This document shows, one piece after another, positions 33,767 through 45,356 of a stretch of DNA of 64,000 nt. Each line of letters starts with the position of its first letter. Position 1 is the stretch's first letter. The stretch is from Chaunax sp. Z400. Lineage: Eukaryota; Chordata; Actinopteri; Lophiiformes; Chaunacidae. Position numbers and translations under genes: made by a program. Below the pieces are notes generated by a model that was given only the letters and a program-made list of their open reading frames with translations, was not told where the DNA came from and made no database searches. The stretch covers positions 6,887,408 to 6,951,407 of the forward strand of contig CM075192.1 of NCBI GenBank assembly GCA_037577475.1. Direction: 5' to 3'.

Positions 33767-36155
33767 TACACCCACCCCCACTCAATTTTATCGAAATGAG
33801 GCAAATGCGAGTAATTGGGTTATTGTCTGTCGAGACAGTGAACTCGTCACAAACTGACCATTCTAAAGCCAAAAACTCTAAACGGTGAGCTGGGTAGTTC
33901 TTTTGGGATTGGGACAATGACTTGCTGGCAAAAGCAATCGGTCTGGCACGTACATCACCTTCCTGGTGTTGGGACAGAACAGAACCTATGTCATCCAAGG
34001 ATGCATCATTTGACAGCCAAAAGGGAGGGGAGAAGTCAGGATGGGCAAGGGTGACTGTGAACTAGTGAGGCTTTAAGTTTTTCAAATCAAATGCTCCTTC
34101 CTGCTCTTGAGTCCAGTCTGATGCACACAACTTCCTGCTGGACAGTTTGTTATCTTGTTGTTTGCCCTTCCGTTTCCCACCATTCAACAAGTCAAAGAGT
34201 TGCTTGGCGATAGCAGAATAACTGGGCATGAAATGTTGATAGTAATTTACCATCCCTAAAAAGGATCTTATCCGCTTCTGGGACAGGGTCACACCATCAG
34301 GTTCCATGAGATCAGTACTTGTCATATTCGTGATGTTTTCAACCTTACTGGGATCTGTTGAGACACCATTCTCATCTATTATGTGGCCAAGAAACTTCAC
34401 TGACCTCCTGAGGAAGAAGCACTTTTTGGGGGCCAACTTCAAGTTATGGGCACGCAGCTGGTTAAACACCATCTCTAAGCACAACGATGCAGTCTCCTCA
34501 TCAGGTGCAAACACCAACAGATCATCCAAGTAGCATAGCAGACTCAAATAGTTCTGGTCTCCAAAGATGCTGGTCTCCGTGTGCATGAAGCTCCCAGGTC
34601 TGTTGCAGATGCCCTGAGGCAGATAATTATATCCATACAAGCCCACGGGCATGGTAAAGGCGGAGTACTTTCTGTCATTTTCATGGAGTGACATGTGGTA
34701 GAAACCAGAGGTCAAATCCATTGTACTGAAGAGACAGTTTCCTCCCAAAGTTGCTTAACGCTCTGCCTGGTGAGGAAGGGGATGAGCGTCCTTCAGCGCC
34801 CTTTTGTTCAGATCGGAGATCTCCATTTTCCACACAAGCACCAATGGTGATGCACTGGTTACTGGTTAACTTTCTGATGATCTCCTTTTCCTCCATTTCA
34901 CTGAATGGTCTGTTGTCTGACAGATGTATACGCTGTACAAACCCCTTCACCTCCCGACAGTCAAGATGGTGGCGTGAAAAGACGTCCTCATACCGCATAA
35001 CAAGATCAGCCATCCTCTGCTTGTAATCCACTGACACTTCACACGACTCAGTGTCAACAGTGCTGAGCCCAAATGACCTGAGCTTGTCTCTTGCAGAAGT
35101 TGAATCAGCATTGGGTGACATAGCTGACTGGGTTCTGTAGACCAGGGGAACTTCTGAACGCTAAACAGCATCCATATCCTCAAGCACTACACAGGAGTAG
35201 ACATCTGCCAGCTTAGCGTTGCGTTTCAGCAGCACAGGCCTTTCAGACGTATTGATGAGCTTTAATGGGAGCCACCTGTCTCCCCACAATAGAGTGACAA
35301 TCTTTGCAACCAAAACACCTCCAGCATTCACCCATTCACACCAACATTCATACAGTGGTGGCATTCATGCCATGCAAGATGCCACCTGCTCATTAGGAGC
35401 AGTAACCATTCAGCAAACACTCACACACCAATGGAAGAGCCATTGGGAGCAATTTGGGGTTCAGTATCTTGCCCAAGGACACTTCGACATGTAGACTGCA
35501 GGGGCTGGGGATCGAACGACCAACCTTCTGATAAGTGGATGACCGCTCCACCACTGAGCCACAGCCACCCATAGAGGCAGGTAGCTGAGTCACACCTGAC
35601 TGCACCAACCTTATCAGGAACATCCACACCTTTCCAGGGGCTAAGACCAGAGAGCATGGAGAGGAAATGTTCCGTCTCTGGGTCATTGGTTGGGCAGTGG
35701 CCAGACACTGTCCAATAGGACTCACACAGCTTAGACTGACGTAGGATGTGTTTTATAACATTTGTCCCTAGTATTAACTCATCATACTGTCCTGGAACAA
35801 CAGCAAGTGTGGGGAGCAACATCTTACAGCCACAGACTTCCATCTCCACATCAAAAGCACACTTTGGCCTAACACAAAGCCCACCACATCCAACAAGGAC
35901 CACGTTTACACCAGTCTGTTTATGGTTGTTTAGCACCCCAGCTTCTCTCAGTTTCAACTCAGCTGTTTCACTAATACTGCAGGCTGTTGAACCACTGTTC
36001 AATATTCTGCCCATTTTCACTGTCTCACCCATCACCACAAGTGAGTAGAAAAGACTGTCACCACTGCCAACTCTGTGAAAATTTTGGTAAACAACAACTT
36101 CAGTGTTAATACAAGAGTCTTTTACAGACGTGTAAACTGTCACAGCATCAGACAC
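33741..36155 (-). pseudogene. Ty3/gypsy-type pol relic (protease, RT, RNase H)
   Basis: Reading right to left on the minus strand, 36155-35590 is a retropepsin-like domain. Its catalytic triplet reads NSGS instead of the usual D-S/T-G-A, and DELILGTNVI marks the end of the fold. A dispersed repeat interrupts the frame at 35580-35320. Then come a linker (35310-34790), a reverse transcriptase (34748-34062) with FSTMDLTSGFYHM, LPQGICNRPGSF and an intact YLDD box, and the RNase H start (about 34040-33790) with SNDASLDDIGSVLSQ and ARPIAFASKSLSQSQKNYPA. Frameshifts separate linker, RT and RNase H. No gag, integrase or LTR was found in continuity. This is a dead fragment with expected PR-RT-RH order. 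Confidence 0.88.
35320..35580 (+). mobile_element. Dispersed fish repeat inserted in the Ty3/gypsy relic
   Basis: Contains CATTCATACAGTGGTGGCAT, GCCACCTGCTCATTAGGAGC, GGGTTCAGTATCTTGCCCAA, GGACACTTCGACATG and GGGGATCGAACGACCAACC, ending CCACTGAGCCACAGCCACC. The GATCGAAC...GAGCC end resembles the B-box side of a tRNA gene, as in SINE-like elements. It splits the protease region from the RT linker. Related copies lie at 6748-6960 and 37735-37960. Confidence 0.75.
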
Positions 36156-36207
36156 AGGTTGAGTTACCTACACACCTGTAGTGGTACACAATGCTATCCA
36201 CTGTGGA

Positions 36208-36239
36208 TAGCATTTGTGTGTGTGTGTGTGTGTGTGTCG
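36208..36239. repeat. (GT)n microsatellite
   Basis: Short GT run followed by GGGGGG. Confidence 0.9.
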
Positions 36240-37172
36240 GGGGGCTTACACAATGCCGTGTTCACCCACTGAGGGTGACTAATGCAGGCTTGTTTTACCT
36301 CTCTATTCATGGAGACAAGGTCTCTTGTGGGCCAAACAACCTCTGAGTCTTGACCCCTTACTGCAGAACAAGAGAAGCTCAGACAGGTTTTGTGGTGGTC
36401 TTGGCACCAAATAAAACATCTCTTACACAAAAATGGCAACACTACTTTGAACAGAAAGGTGTACTTGCCATGACCAGGAGTCATATATCATGTGAGCACT
36501 GGCCTGAGACTCTGCAGCTGCATTATTTAAGACAGTATATTGCACAAGGTGAGGCTGAAGTTGTTAAGATTTTAACTTAAAAATCAATCTAAATAGTAGA
36601 ATAAGGTCTGAATGTTTAATGAAATATGTATACAGGATATAACATCAGTTTGAATCAGGGTTTTACTGAGATCAGAGTTGTTTTGCTTGCAGTGGGATCA
36701 GCAGTACACAGTAGGGCTCTGTTTTAAGTTAGTGTTATAACTTAAAACATCGCAGATCAGAGATAAGGACCCACATGCAGACATGAGGAAGAAACACTAA
36801 AGTTGCAGTTCAGGATTTTAAATGGCAAATTTCAATTTCCAAAATACAGGCAAGGGTAAAAACAAAAACATGGAGCCATGAAATACGAAGTTATTATAAC
36901 TCCACTGTCAGTTGTCCAAGTTTTACCAAACTTTGGGTAAGAGGTTGGATAAGAGTCCAGGCCTGACGACATCCACATGTCAATATGCAGTTACAGTGAT
37001 AGCATCACCTGCGGGTATCAGGAAGTCGGCCTCAACAATCAATTGATTTACATTAAATTTTAATGGTGTGGTCTTCACATCATCCACAGGAGGAGGCTGT
37101 ATAATTACTGAGTGTTCTCTAGCACCACATAGTGGACACATAAAGTGACATTGTGTGCAGTGTGTGCAATGC
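36240..37172. other. No gene seen
   Basis: Unrecognised sequence between the pol relic and the right inverted arm. No gag-like coding was found where it would be expected. Confidence 0.4.
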
Positions 37173-37234
37173 AGAGATAAAAAAAATGCACTCAATTAAT
37201 TTCTATTGCCAATTTGTGTTTGTGAAAACTATTA

Positions 37235-37240
<6 letters not shown>
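37173..37240 (+). repeat. Right arm of inverted repeat flanking the Ty3/gypsy relic
   Basis: Matches 33766-33700 in reverse complement (ATGCACTCAATTAATTTCTA, CAATTTGTGTTTGTGAAAAC, TATTAATCAT). A (TA)n microsatellite begins immediately outside the arm, as on the other side. Confidence 0.8.
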
Positions 37241-37300
<60 letters not shown>

Positions 37301-37312
37301 AATATATATAGA
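37238..37312. repeat. (TA)n microsatellite
   Basis: TA run of about 60 bp followed by TGTAAATATATATAGAGAG. Confidence 0.95.
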
Positions 37313-37734
37313 GAGCAAGTAGAGGTGAAATTAGTTTGGGGAAGAGCAGAGGGTCTAGCCGGGGAGCCGGAGCGACCCAAGGAGGCCGGGAGGTTCTTCC
37401 TGCAAGGCGCCGGTGTTGGATGGACAAGTGAGGGAGGCTGCCCTCCTGATGCTCGCTCCTCGTAGTGGACAGTGAGATGATCCTCCACCAAAGTGGGCGC
37501 TGGGCGGTGATGTTGGACTCATTCAGCGGTCCCCGCCCGGAGCCCCTCCACAAACTGTTCCAGGACCAGCTGCTAGAACACCCTCTTTTCCCCAGCATCC
37601 CACATTATCGCTCAGCTGATGGGCGATGGGTCCCAACTTGGCAACCTGGAACCTCTGCCAATGATCCTCCAGATGAGTGAGAGTTCCTCCTCACCCCTGG
37701 GCCAAGTTGAGCACCACTATCTGAACCTTTCCCA

Positions 37735-37960
37735 GCAGCAGAGGCGGTAGACGCTACTGGTAACTCACGCGCCCCAGCCACCACCTAATCAGGAGTGGTA
37801 ATCATTCACACAATCATTCGTATGGAATGGAAGCAAATTGGGGTTCAGTATCTTGCGCAAGGATACTTCGATATGTAGATTGCAGGGACTGGGGATTGAA
37901 CCACTGACCTTCTGATAAAGAGACAACCGCTCTGAGCCCTAGCCGCCACTGAACAACTAT
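37735..37960 (+). mobile_element. Dispersed fish repeat (tRNA-like end), second full-tail copy
   Basis: Shares GGGGTTCAGTATCTTGCGCA, AGGATACTTCGATATGTAGA, GGGGATTGAACCACTGACCT and TCTGATAAAGAG with the copy at 35320-35580, in the same orientation and more diverged. Confidence 0.7.
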
Positions 37961-38994
37961 AACCTATGCTTGAAACAAAGTTAGCTGGCTAGTTCAGAGT
38001 TTTCCATCAGTGCTGGCTGTGGGCCGGATGGACGAACATTAAACATTTAAAGTCGACTATTTTCTAACTGTTTGAAATCATGATTTGGAAAGGTGATAAG
38101 GTGATCCTCTCTTTTCTCTGTCTAAAACTCTGTCATTTCAACCACAAGGTGCTGATTGGCTGTTAAAACAGATAATGTGCCGTAATTTTTTAAAACCAGC
38201 CACTGGCAAATTGACAAGCTGAGATGCAGGCAGCACGATCAGCCAGCCATCATAGTCAAGCTAAGAAGGGCCAGTCTGCACCATTGCAATGTTTCTCTGC
38301 AAGATTCTAAAATGATTTTGTCTCACTGTGAATATGGTTTGAACTGGGTTGAAGGCATTCATTTAAAAGACAACATACAGTATGTTGTGCATGTGTGTTG
38401 AGTGTGCACATCATCCCACAAATGGTTGGTCACAGCAGAAATAGATTGATTATTAGATACAAATGAAATTGTTGTGCAAGAATAAACATGCACATTGTCA
38501 AGTCATTTAATTTTAGCCTATTCTATTCTCTATTTCAGAACATTAAATATACAGGAAATAAACAGTGGCACCAACAATTCTTACCTAAATTTCACAACTG
38601 AGACTTTTTACAAAGCTTGTTTTTTTGTTTTGTTTTTTGTTTTAAAGGGCCTGAGCTTCCTGTTGCTCCCTAGTATTTTAAACCCTTGTTCTGGTAGTCT
38701 ATCATTCTTGTATTGCATTGAAAATAATTGTTAAGCGTGTTTGTTCAGAAATCTTTTCACAAGAATTTGTTAGTCCATCACATTAAATTATATATACTAT
38801 GCTGCAATGAAAAATAAAGTTGGCTACCTTTCATCAGAGAGATTGTAGCCAGTTGAAAGGACAGATTGATCTATAATATACAGTATAATCATTATAAGAA
38901 ATCAAACAAGAATGAAGGGAGCACATCATCAAGAATAACCACAGCCAGCTCGTGTTGTTTGTGGCTCTGGAGGACATAATTATCATTGCCTGTC
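37961..38994. other. No gene seen
   Basis: AT-rich. No exon or repeat was recognised. Confidence 0.4.
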
Positions 38995-39312
38995 ATTGAA
39001 AGTCTGTTTCCCATTGAGAGTCCGTCTCCCATTTAGAGGCTATTTCCCATTGAGAGTCTGCTTCCCACTGATTCTTAGGTTTCCCACTGAATCTTCTATT
39101 TCCCATTGAGAGTGTTTTTTTGTTTCATTAACAGTTTGCTTCCCATTGAGAGTCTGCTTCCCATTGAGAGTCTGTTTCCCACTGATTCTTAGGTTTCCCA
39201 CTGATTCTATTTCCCATTGAGAGTTTTCTTCCATTGAGAGTCTGTTTTCCATTGATTTTTCTATTTCCCAGTGAGAGTCTGCTTCCCATTGATTCTTTTG
39301 TTTCCCATTGTT
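38995..39312. repeat. About 18-bp minisatellite (TCCCATTGAGAGTCTG type)
   Basis: Some 15-17 irregular copies of GTTTCCCATTGAGAGTCT and shorter variants such as TTCCCACTGATTCTTAGG. The array is diverged and interrupted. Its reverse complement gives repeated SVGNLRISGKQTLNGK-like translations that are only a by-product. Confidence 0.9.
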
Positions 39313-39314
39313 AC

Positions 39315-40760
39315 GTCCCCGATTAGTCCAGGAGATGAGGGGAGTAACATATTAAGTTTAATAACCGACTGATTTTTGACATGTGGATATCTTTAGGGTG
39401 AGACCCTGATCCAACAAGTTTGGTAAAAATTGGACCATTCACAGTGGAGTCATAACAACTTCCTGTTTCATGGTGAATGACAGAAATTCGCCATGCCGCC
39501 ATGGCCACACCTTTCAAGTTATCCAAAAGCCTTTGATAACTTTTATCACTGACATGTTGAGATTTCACCAACCAAATTTCAAGTCCGTAGAGCAATATCC
39601 CTAGGAGGGGTTTGTTAAAATCCAATTGATGGAAATGGAACAAAATTCGACATTTGATTCAAAATGGCGGACTTCCTGTTTGGTTGAGGTTAGGTACCAA
39701 GAGGCTTTTGGTAGATCTTGATGTGATACATGTGCACCAAATTTCATACTTATAGGTTAAACGCACAGCTGGGGCTGCTTATTTGAAGCATTCCAGGGGG
39801 CGCCATAGAGCCGTTTTGCCTTAGCCAATCCTCACACCCATATCCGATCGTACGTTTTTCCACTCTTTACTTGTCTACCAATTTTCATAAAGTTTTGAGC
39901 ATTTCTGGCTTCGTAACAACAATTTCATCCTTCATGGAGAGTTATCCAACTTCTCCATGCCGCTACGTCATCACAGTTTGACAGCAGTTCATGATATTCA
40001 CAATGAAGCATCATCAAGGTCTTACGGGCCTTCACACCCTGATAAACATCGGGACGTGCACACGTCGGGGCATGCACCTGTCTGGGCATGCACCAGCCTT
40101 GGCCTCACTACTGTACACCTGGATGTAAACACAGCTCTGTATTTGCATGTGTTACAGACACTGAGGAAAGGATTATGGTTTAACTCTTTTTTGTCTACTA
40201 TGTGGTGGTAGAGAGCACCTAGTAATCTACCTTCTCTGTAAGTATTTCCTGTGAAGACCAACCTATCAAAATTTTATGTAAAACAAACAAAGTTTATCAC
40301 ACAAGACATTTTTACATTTGCCAGCAGGTGGCGCTATCACTGTGACTGAATATTGTTGTATAGGTGTCTTCCGGGCAGGAGTCTGATTCAGCATGTGAAG
40401 TTTAGGCCAGACTAGAGCATTGACAGTGGAGTTATAACAATATCCTGTATCATGGCAAAGCATCATCCTTCGCCAAGAGGCCACACCTTCACCATTTATT
40501 AGCAGCTGACCATATTCACACTGAAGCATTATCAAGGTGTTAAAGCTCTTCGGACTCAATTTGAGGACATTATAGTGAACAGGCTATTAGGAGTACATAA
40601 AAGTATAAAATATGATATTTCCTGCTGCCAGCAGGTGGCAATGTGACAAACACTGAATTTTGACATGTGGATTTCTTCATGGTGGGGCTGTCATCCCAAA
40701 TGTGAAGTATGGCAAAAATTGGACCATGAATATATACATAGCAACTTCCTGTTTCATGGC
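39315..40760 (+). repeat. Long non-coding dispersed repeat, copy A
   Basis: Built from modules recurring within it and in the copy at 53010-54330: GACATGTGGATATCTTTAGG, AACTTCCTGTTTCATGG, AGCAGGTGGCGCTATCAC, CTGTACACCTGGATG and GGACGTGCACACG. No protein is encoded; all frames are broken. This resembles a widespread fish repeat whose transposon class I cannot name. Confidence 0.75.
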
Positions 40761-41025
40761 GAATGAAAGTCCAAAGTTTCTGTGGAAATCAGAAAATGAG
40801 TGGCCAACACAATTCTTCGATACAGACATTGCTGATGACTCAGAAGCTAAAATTTAGCCTGGAGGGCAGAACTGGAGATTGGGAGAAGGGCCAGCACCTT
40901 AGCACCAACATGGAAATCCCTTTTAACGGCTTTCTTCTTGAATTTCTTTTTCATCTTCCCCTGAGATTCAGATAGAACGTTGGGTGCAGAGTCATAAGCT
41001 TAACGCAACCTCTCGCGAAACTTAA
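40761..41025. other. No gene seen
   Basis: Short stretch between the long repeat and the integrase relic. No feature. Confidence 0.3.
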
Positions 41026-41550
41026 TTACATACATAATCTAACACGTTTGAGGTGGGACTGGTGGTCCTTTTCCTGGAGCAAACGGAGGGGACCACGCAC
41101 GGTGTGTCCAAACACTAATTCAGCAGGGCTAAAACCAGTGGACTCCTGCACACTTTCTCTGTCAGCTAATAAGAAGAAAGGCAACACTGCATCTCTGTCT
41201 TTTGCACTTTCAAGGCAGTATTTCTTCAAACTGGACTTCAGGGTCTGATGAAAGTGTTCAAGCACCCCTTGGGACTGAGGATGGTACGGTATGGATTTCC
41301 TATGCTCTATCGAGAGCTACGAAATAACCTGGGCAAAAAGTTTGGACATGAAATTTGATCCTTGGTCATTTTGGATACATTTCGGCGACCTGAAAGTGGA
41401 GAAAAAGTGAGTGAGTGCTTTCACGACGGCTTTGGACTTTAACGTGCGGAACAGAATGGCTCCAGGATAGCGGGTGGTGGCGCACACTAAAGTTAACAAA
41501 TATTGGTGTGACTTGAGCCCGTGAATCTGGAATAAAGACATTTTTTCCAA
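41026..41550 (-). pseudogene. Ty3/gypsy-type integrase core relic
   Basis: The minus strand encodes the middle and end of a retroviral-type integrase core: KSHQYLLTLVCATTRYPGAI, then FSTFRSPKCIQNDQGSNFMS (second catalytic Asp), and in a shifted frame from 41265 EHFHQTLKSSLKKYC (the Glu) and ESTGFSPAELVFGHTVRGPL. The zinc finger and the first Asp are missing, and a frameshift lies between 41317 and 41265. It lies upstream of the protease-RT relic in that relic's own orientation, the wrong side for a single element. It is therefore another copy or a rearranged piece. Confidence 0.85.
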
Positions 41551-42184
41551 TGAGCAGTTAATGAAACAAATAAATTAATAGTGGAGTTTCACATTTAAAC
41601 ACAGGTTCGAAGCCAGGGTGATCCACCATTCACGCTGGTTGGTTCTGAAGCAGCTGCAGTCTTCTTTTATCTTATTACATTTGAAATGGTGAATGAACAA
41701 GGATAACAGAAGAGATAATGGCTGCATGAACAAAACGTAATTCACCAAGCACTCAGCTTTACTACCTGTAGTATCTCTCTGTAAGAGATGACAGCCCCAC
41801 CATGAAGAAATCCACATGTAGATATCCTGAGACATTCTCAGGCTTCGTGATCATTGCTGTATAATTCTCACCTGTACCAGGAAAGATTTAAAATGGTTTT
41901 TTTTTGTGATGATTTACATTTCAATGCTGAGATAACTGGTAAACATACTGTAAACAACTAAGAGTTATGAGGTGTTGGCAATCAATCCTACACCCATGAC
42001 CTATCAGCTGGTACAGTGAACAATGAAACACCGCTGGCTGACATTGGCGACATTTCTTTTAAAATATTTCTTTGTCTATAGTTTTTTTCCAGATGCCGTT
42101 AATCCCTGCCCCTGGGATTGTGTACCACCTACTTGACTAATTGAAGGTTGCCGTCTGTCAAAACAGATACGTTTGATTGAACTA
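41551..42184. other. No gene seen
   Basis: AT-rich and unrecognised. Confidence 0.4.
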
Positions 42185-42415
42185 ACCAGTCTGGTAATGC
42201 TTGAAAATCTGACAGGACAACATCATCTTCGCATTTTCACCTATCAACTCCAGTTGTATTACGACATTGCATCTGGCCTCTGAGATAGCTTCATCAACCA
42301 GATCATGAAGGCTGTCCATCAAATTTGAATAGAATGAAGTGTAATTAGTTTTACTTTCAGGGAGAGGAAAATTCAACAGGTGTCTTATTTCCAGATTGTT
42401 AGTGTTCTTGGTGGA
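42185..42415 (-). CDS. Unrecognised 77-codon open frame
   Basis: Open on the minus strand between an upstream TAA (42418) and the stop at 42182. It reads STKNTNNLEIRHLLNF through ESKTNYTSFYSNLMDSLHDL, then VDEAISEARCNVVIQLELIG, ending FKHYQTG. Composition is protein-like, with amphipathic helices and one NYT sequon, but there is no ATG at the start, no clear splice sites and no family I know. It could be an exon fragment of the same gene as 43293-43469 or a decayed element. Confidence 0.2.
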
Positions 42416-43292
42416 TTAGGTTCTACCCTCTGATTGATTGATGATTTTGACCTGAGGTGGGTGAGGAGGGGTCAATGTCTGGTTCAGGTTCCTGCCTCAA
42501 ATTTCACCCTGTTGCTGGGAGGAATCTGTGTGTCTGGAGGATGGTTGATCATCACATTCAGGTTAATCATTCTGCTGTAACTGGGTGGAGGATGTGTTTT
42601 GAGTTAAGTGTTGAGTTAAGGCCATTACAGCCTGCAGACCCGGATAAGAGGGGCAGTGACCTGGCCACCGCTGCCGGCCTGCCAACCAGAGAGCGTTGAG
42701 GATAAAGGCCGAAACACTCGGTGAAGGTTGGGCACCTCCTGAAGGCCTCAACGCATCCAGATAACCAACTACAATCAGGCCCTCATTCATCGGCCGCCCC
42801 CCCTACACAACCGGCTCCACTGTCACCAACAAGTCTCCCACAAAGTCTCCCACAAGCCAAGATGCCATCAGGATAGTGTAACTATACCAAGGGATTGAAT
42901 CATCTAGTCCTAGGAAGAACTAACGGAATTAATAACTAACTTTCTATTGGTTGGAAATAGAATGTAGATTGCTTTAAGGGCTGGTGATCATTTTTGGCTG
43001 GAAAAAGTTTAGGTTATATTTTCTCAAAGATTTTTTTTTTTTTTAGTAAGGTGGTTGTTCTATTGTATGATGTTTTCCACATGAATTATATAAAGTTAAA
43101 GAGAGAGATTAACCATCCATGATTAACTACGCTTGCTGAAATTAAACTGAAAGATAAACTATTAAATGCAACAACTTAAAACTCTCCCAAATTTGAGTAA
43201 AATTTGAAAGTCAATCACCTGAGCCTCGCCTCAGAGGTGGTAAATTTGATCTCCACAGAGGAAAAATGTAAGGAGACAAAGGGTCAACTGAC

Positions 43293-43469
43293 CTGAATGG
43301 AAGCACCTGCGGTGATCTTCACCTCCAGGGTGAACATCAGCACCTCCCCTTGGTAGAGAAGTTTGTTGTCCTGATTCAAATCAAATGTCAGCTGTCCAAT
43401 AGGAGGCCGGACAGTCACTGTGCCTGAACCCTCCAGACTGAACACCAGAGTGGAGGAGAGAGCCATGGC
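43293..43469 (-). CDS. Candidate 59-codon internal or first exon, unknown product
   Basis: A minus-strand exon bounded by the acceptor-like GGCTCTTTAG and the donor CATTCAG|GTCAGT; 177 bp, so phase-symmetric. It reads AMALSSTLVFSLEGSGTVTV, then RPPIGQLTFDLNQD, KLLYQGEVLMFTLEVKITAG and ASIQ. The alternating hydrophobic pattern suggests a beta-sandwich type extracellular domain. ATG at 43466 could also be a start. No neighbouring exon was identified and I do not recognise the family. Codon quality and intact splice sites make it better than a random open frame. Confidence 0.4.
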
Positions 43470-44639
43470 CTAAAGAGCCACTGATTTTCATAGTCATCTC
43501 AACCTAATCCCCTTCTTGTGGCCATAAGTGATGCAGAGCAATTAGAATCTCATTAAAGGAATCAAATGACATCCAGAGATGGGAAAAAAGTCCCAGCGAT
43601 TACCACCTAACTACAACACACTGTAGCATCAGCCTTTATCTTTTCAATAGAATGTTTTTGGTGGGTATAATGGAATACTAATACATCTCACTGACCACCC
43701 ACACTATAATTAAGCCAATAAGCTCTTAGTTCCTTGCTACACACTAAATGATTGTACGGTAGAGGCGGGTGAATCATTTGAAATGAAACTTTGCTGTCAA
43801 AACACAGAAGATGAAACTGAATGTTTTTTGTTTTTAAGGTGAGATGATATGTTTTATCTGTACTGATCTGAATTGTCTTAGGCTTACAGTATACTTAAAC
43901 AGATGCCTTTATCATAATCAGTTGTTTAAAAATTGATAACTGGGTTTAGGGTCTTGCAGCAAGTCATGTGTTTAACATCCACTAACATGGATGGATGATC
44001 TATCAAAACCTTCAACAGATCTCCATGCTGATGTGTTTCTGGTCACTACTGGTGTGTTTGTTTTTTGTGTGTGTTAGCAGGCAGAGCATTTAAAGATTTT
44101 TCTCTTTTCAATGTGTGGCTGTTTACTAATTTCTCTTTGGGGATGGAGATCCAGGAAATGAAAGCATAATCTAACCCATATCCATTAGGCCTGATGCACT
44201 AATGACTAGAACACATTTAATTCCCAGTTACAGGGTAGAAAAAACATGTTGAGTTGAATGAGCCCAGGACACGTAGTATTAAAAAGCTTCTTTTTTTTTT
44301 TTTACACACTGAAGTGATACAGATGAAGAACAACAGAAGGAGTCAACTGTTAAACTGCATATCTCGAGGATACTAGAAAATATTTATAACCTGCACACAT
44401 TACAGGTTTTTTCAACTTAAGCACTAATAAAACTGCTTCAGCCAGAACTGTTCCTTTAACTTTACATTTTTATTGCTCATGCCAATCAGGGAGAAGATGG
44501 TACTGAGGACTCTAAGCTTCTTCAATATTGTACCTGCTGAGCCCAGTGCCTATGATAGACTTTTGTTTATAGACATTTCTTCTGCCTGTCATGAAATACA
44601 TCAATATAGTTTATCAAAAATATACAGATTTTGTATAAT
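43470..44639. other. No gene seen
   Basis: AT-rich sequence. If the exon at 43293-43469 is real, this is intron or upstream flank. Confidence 0.35.
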
Positions 44640-44822
44640 CATTTTATACCAAATCTGACGAGTGATGACATGTTTAGCTGCATGTCATCGTTCAACCGCT
44701 GGCTGTCGATGTCATGTCCAGAAAACGAGGTGGGTTTTGTAGATAATTGGCAGACTTTCTGTCTTATTAGGAGACACGACATTCATCCCACTTTGGATGG
44801 AGCAGCTCTAGAAATCATCTAG
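44640..44822 (+). pseudogene. Esterase-like C-terminus of a LINE ORF1, relic
   Basis: The plus strand reads SFNRWLSMSCPENEVGFVDN, then WQTFCLIRRHDIHPTLDG and AALEI. The D-x-H-P pattern after an FVDNW block is typical of the SGNH/GDSL-esterase end of ORF1 proteins in CR1/L2-like non-LTR elements of fishes. The upstream part (44473-44640) is broken by stops. Clade is uncertain. Confidence 0.5.
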
Positions 44823-44844
44823 AAATTCATCTCACAGCAGACAC

Positions 44845-45356
44845 AGCGTGGTAGACACAGCGTTATGAGGAGGAAGGAGTGGTAGAGACAGCATTATGAG
44901 GAGGAGGGAGGGGTAGAGACAGCGTTATGAGGAGGAAGGAGTGGTAGACACAGCGTTATGAGGAGGAGGGAGCGGTAGAGACAGCGTTATGAGGAGGAGG
45001 GAGGGGTAGAGAGAGCGTTATGAGGAGGAGGGAGGAGTAGAGAGAGCATTATGAGGAGGAAGGAGTGGTAGAGACAGCGTTATGAGGAGGAGGGAGTGGT
45101 AGAGAAAGCGTTATGAGGAGGAGGGAGGAGTAGAGAGAGCATTATGAGGAGGAGGGTGGAGGAGAGAGCATTATGAGGAGGAAGGAGTGGTAGAGACAGC
45201 ATTATGAGGAGGAGGGAGGAGTAGAGAGAGCATTATGAGGAGGAGGGAGGAGTAGAGAGGGCATTATGAGGAGGAAGGAGTGGTAGAGAGAGAGTTATGG
45301 GGAGGAGGGAGGGGTAGAGAGAGAGTTATGGGGAGGAGGGAGGGGTAGAGAGAGCA
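44845..45356. repeat. 31-bp purine-rich minisatellite
   Basis: About 16 copies of a 31-bp unit (GTAGAGACAGCGTTATGAGG then AGGAGGGAGGG), with variants AGAGAGCATT and AAGGAGTG. It is strand-asymmetric and G-rich, with GGAGGAGGGAGGGG motifs. Confidence 0.95.

Noticed and set aside
35746..36048. Plus-strand open frame opposite the protease relic
   Set aside because: Antisense shadow of the retropepsin-like coding.
39040..39252. Open frame with repeated SVGNLRISGKQTLNGK
   Set aside because: Reverse complement of an irregular 18-bp minisatellite. No conserved start or flank.
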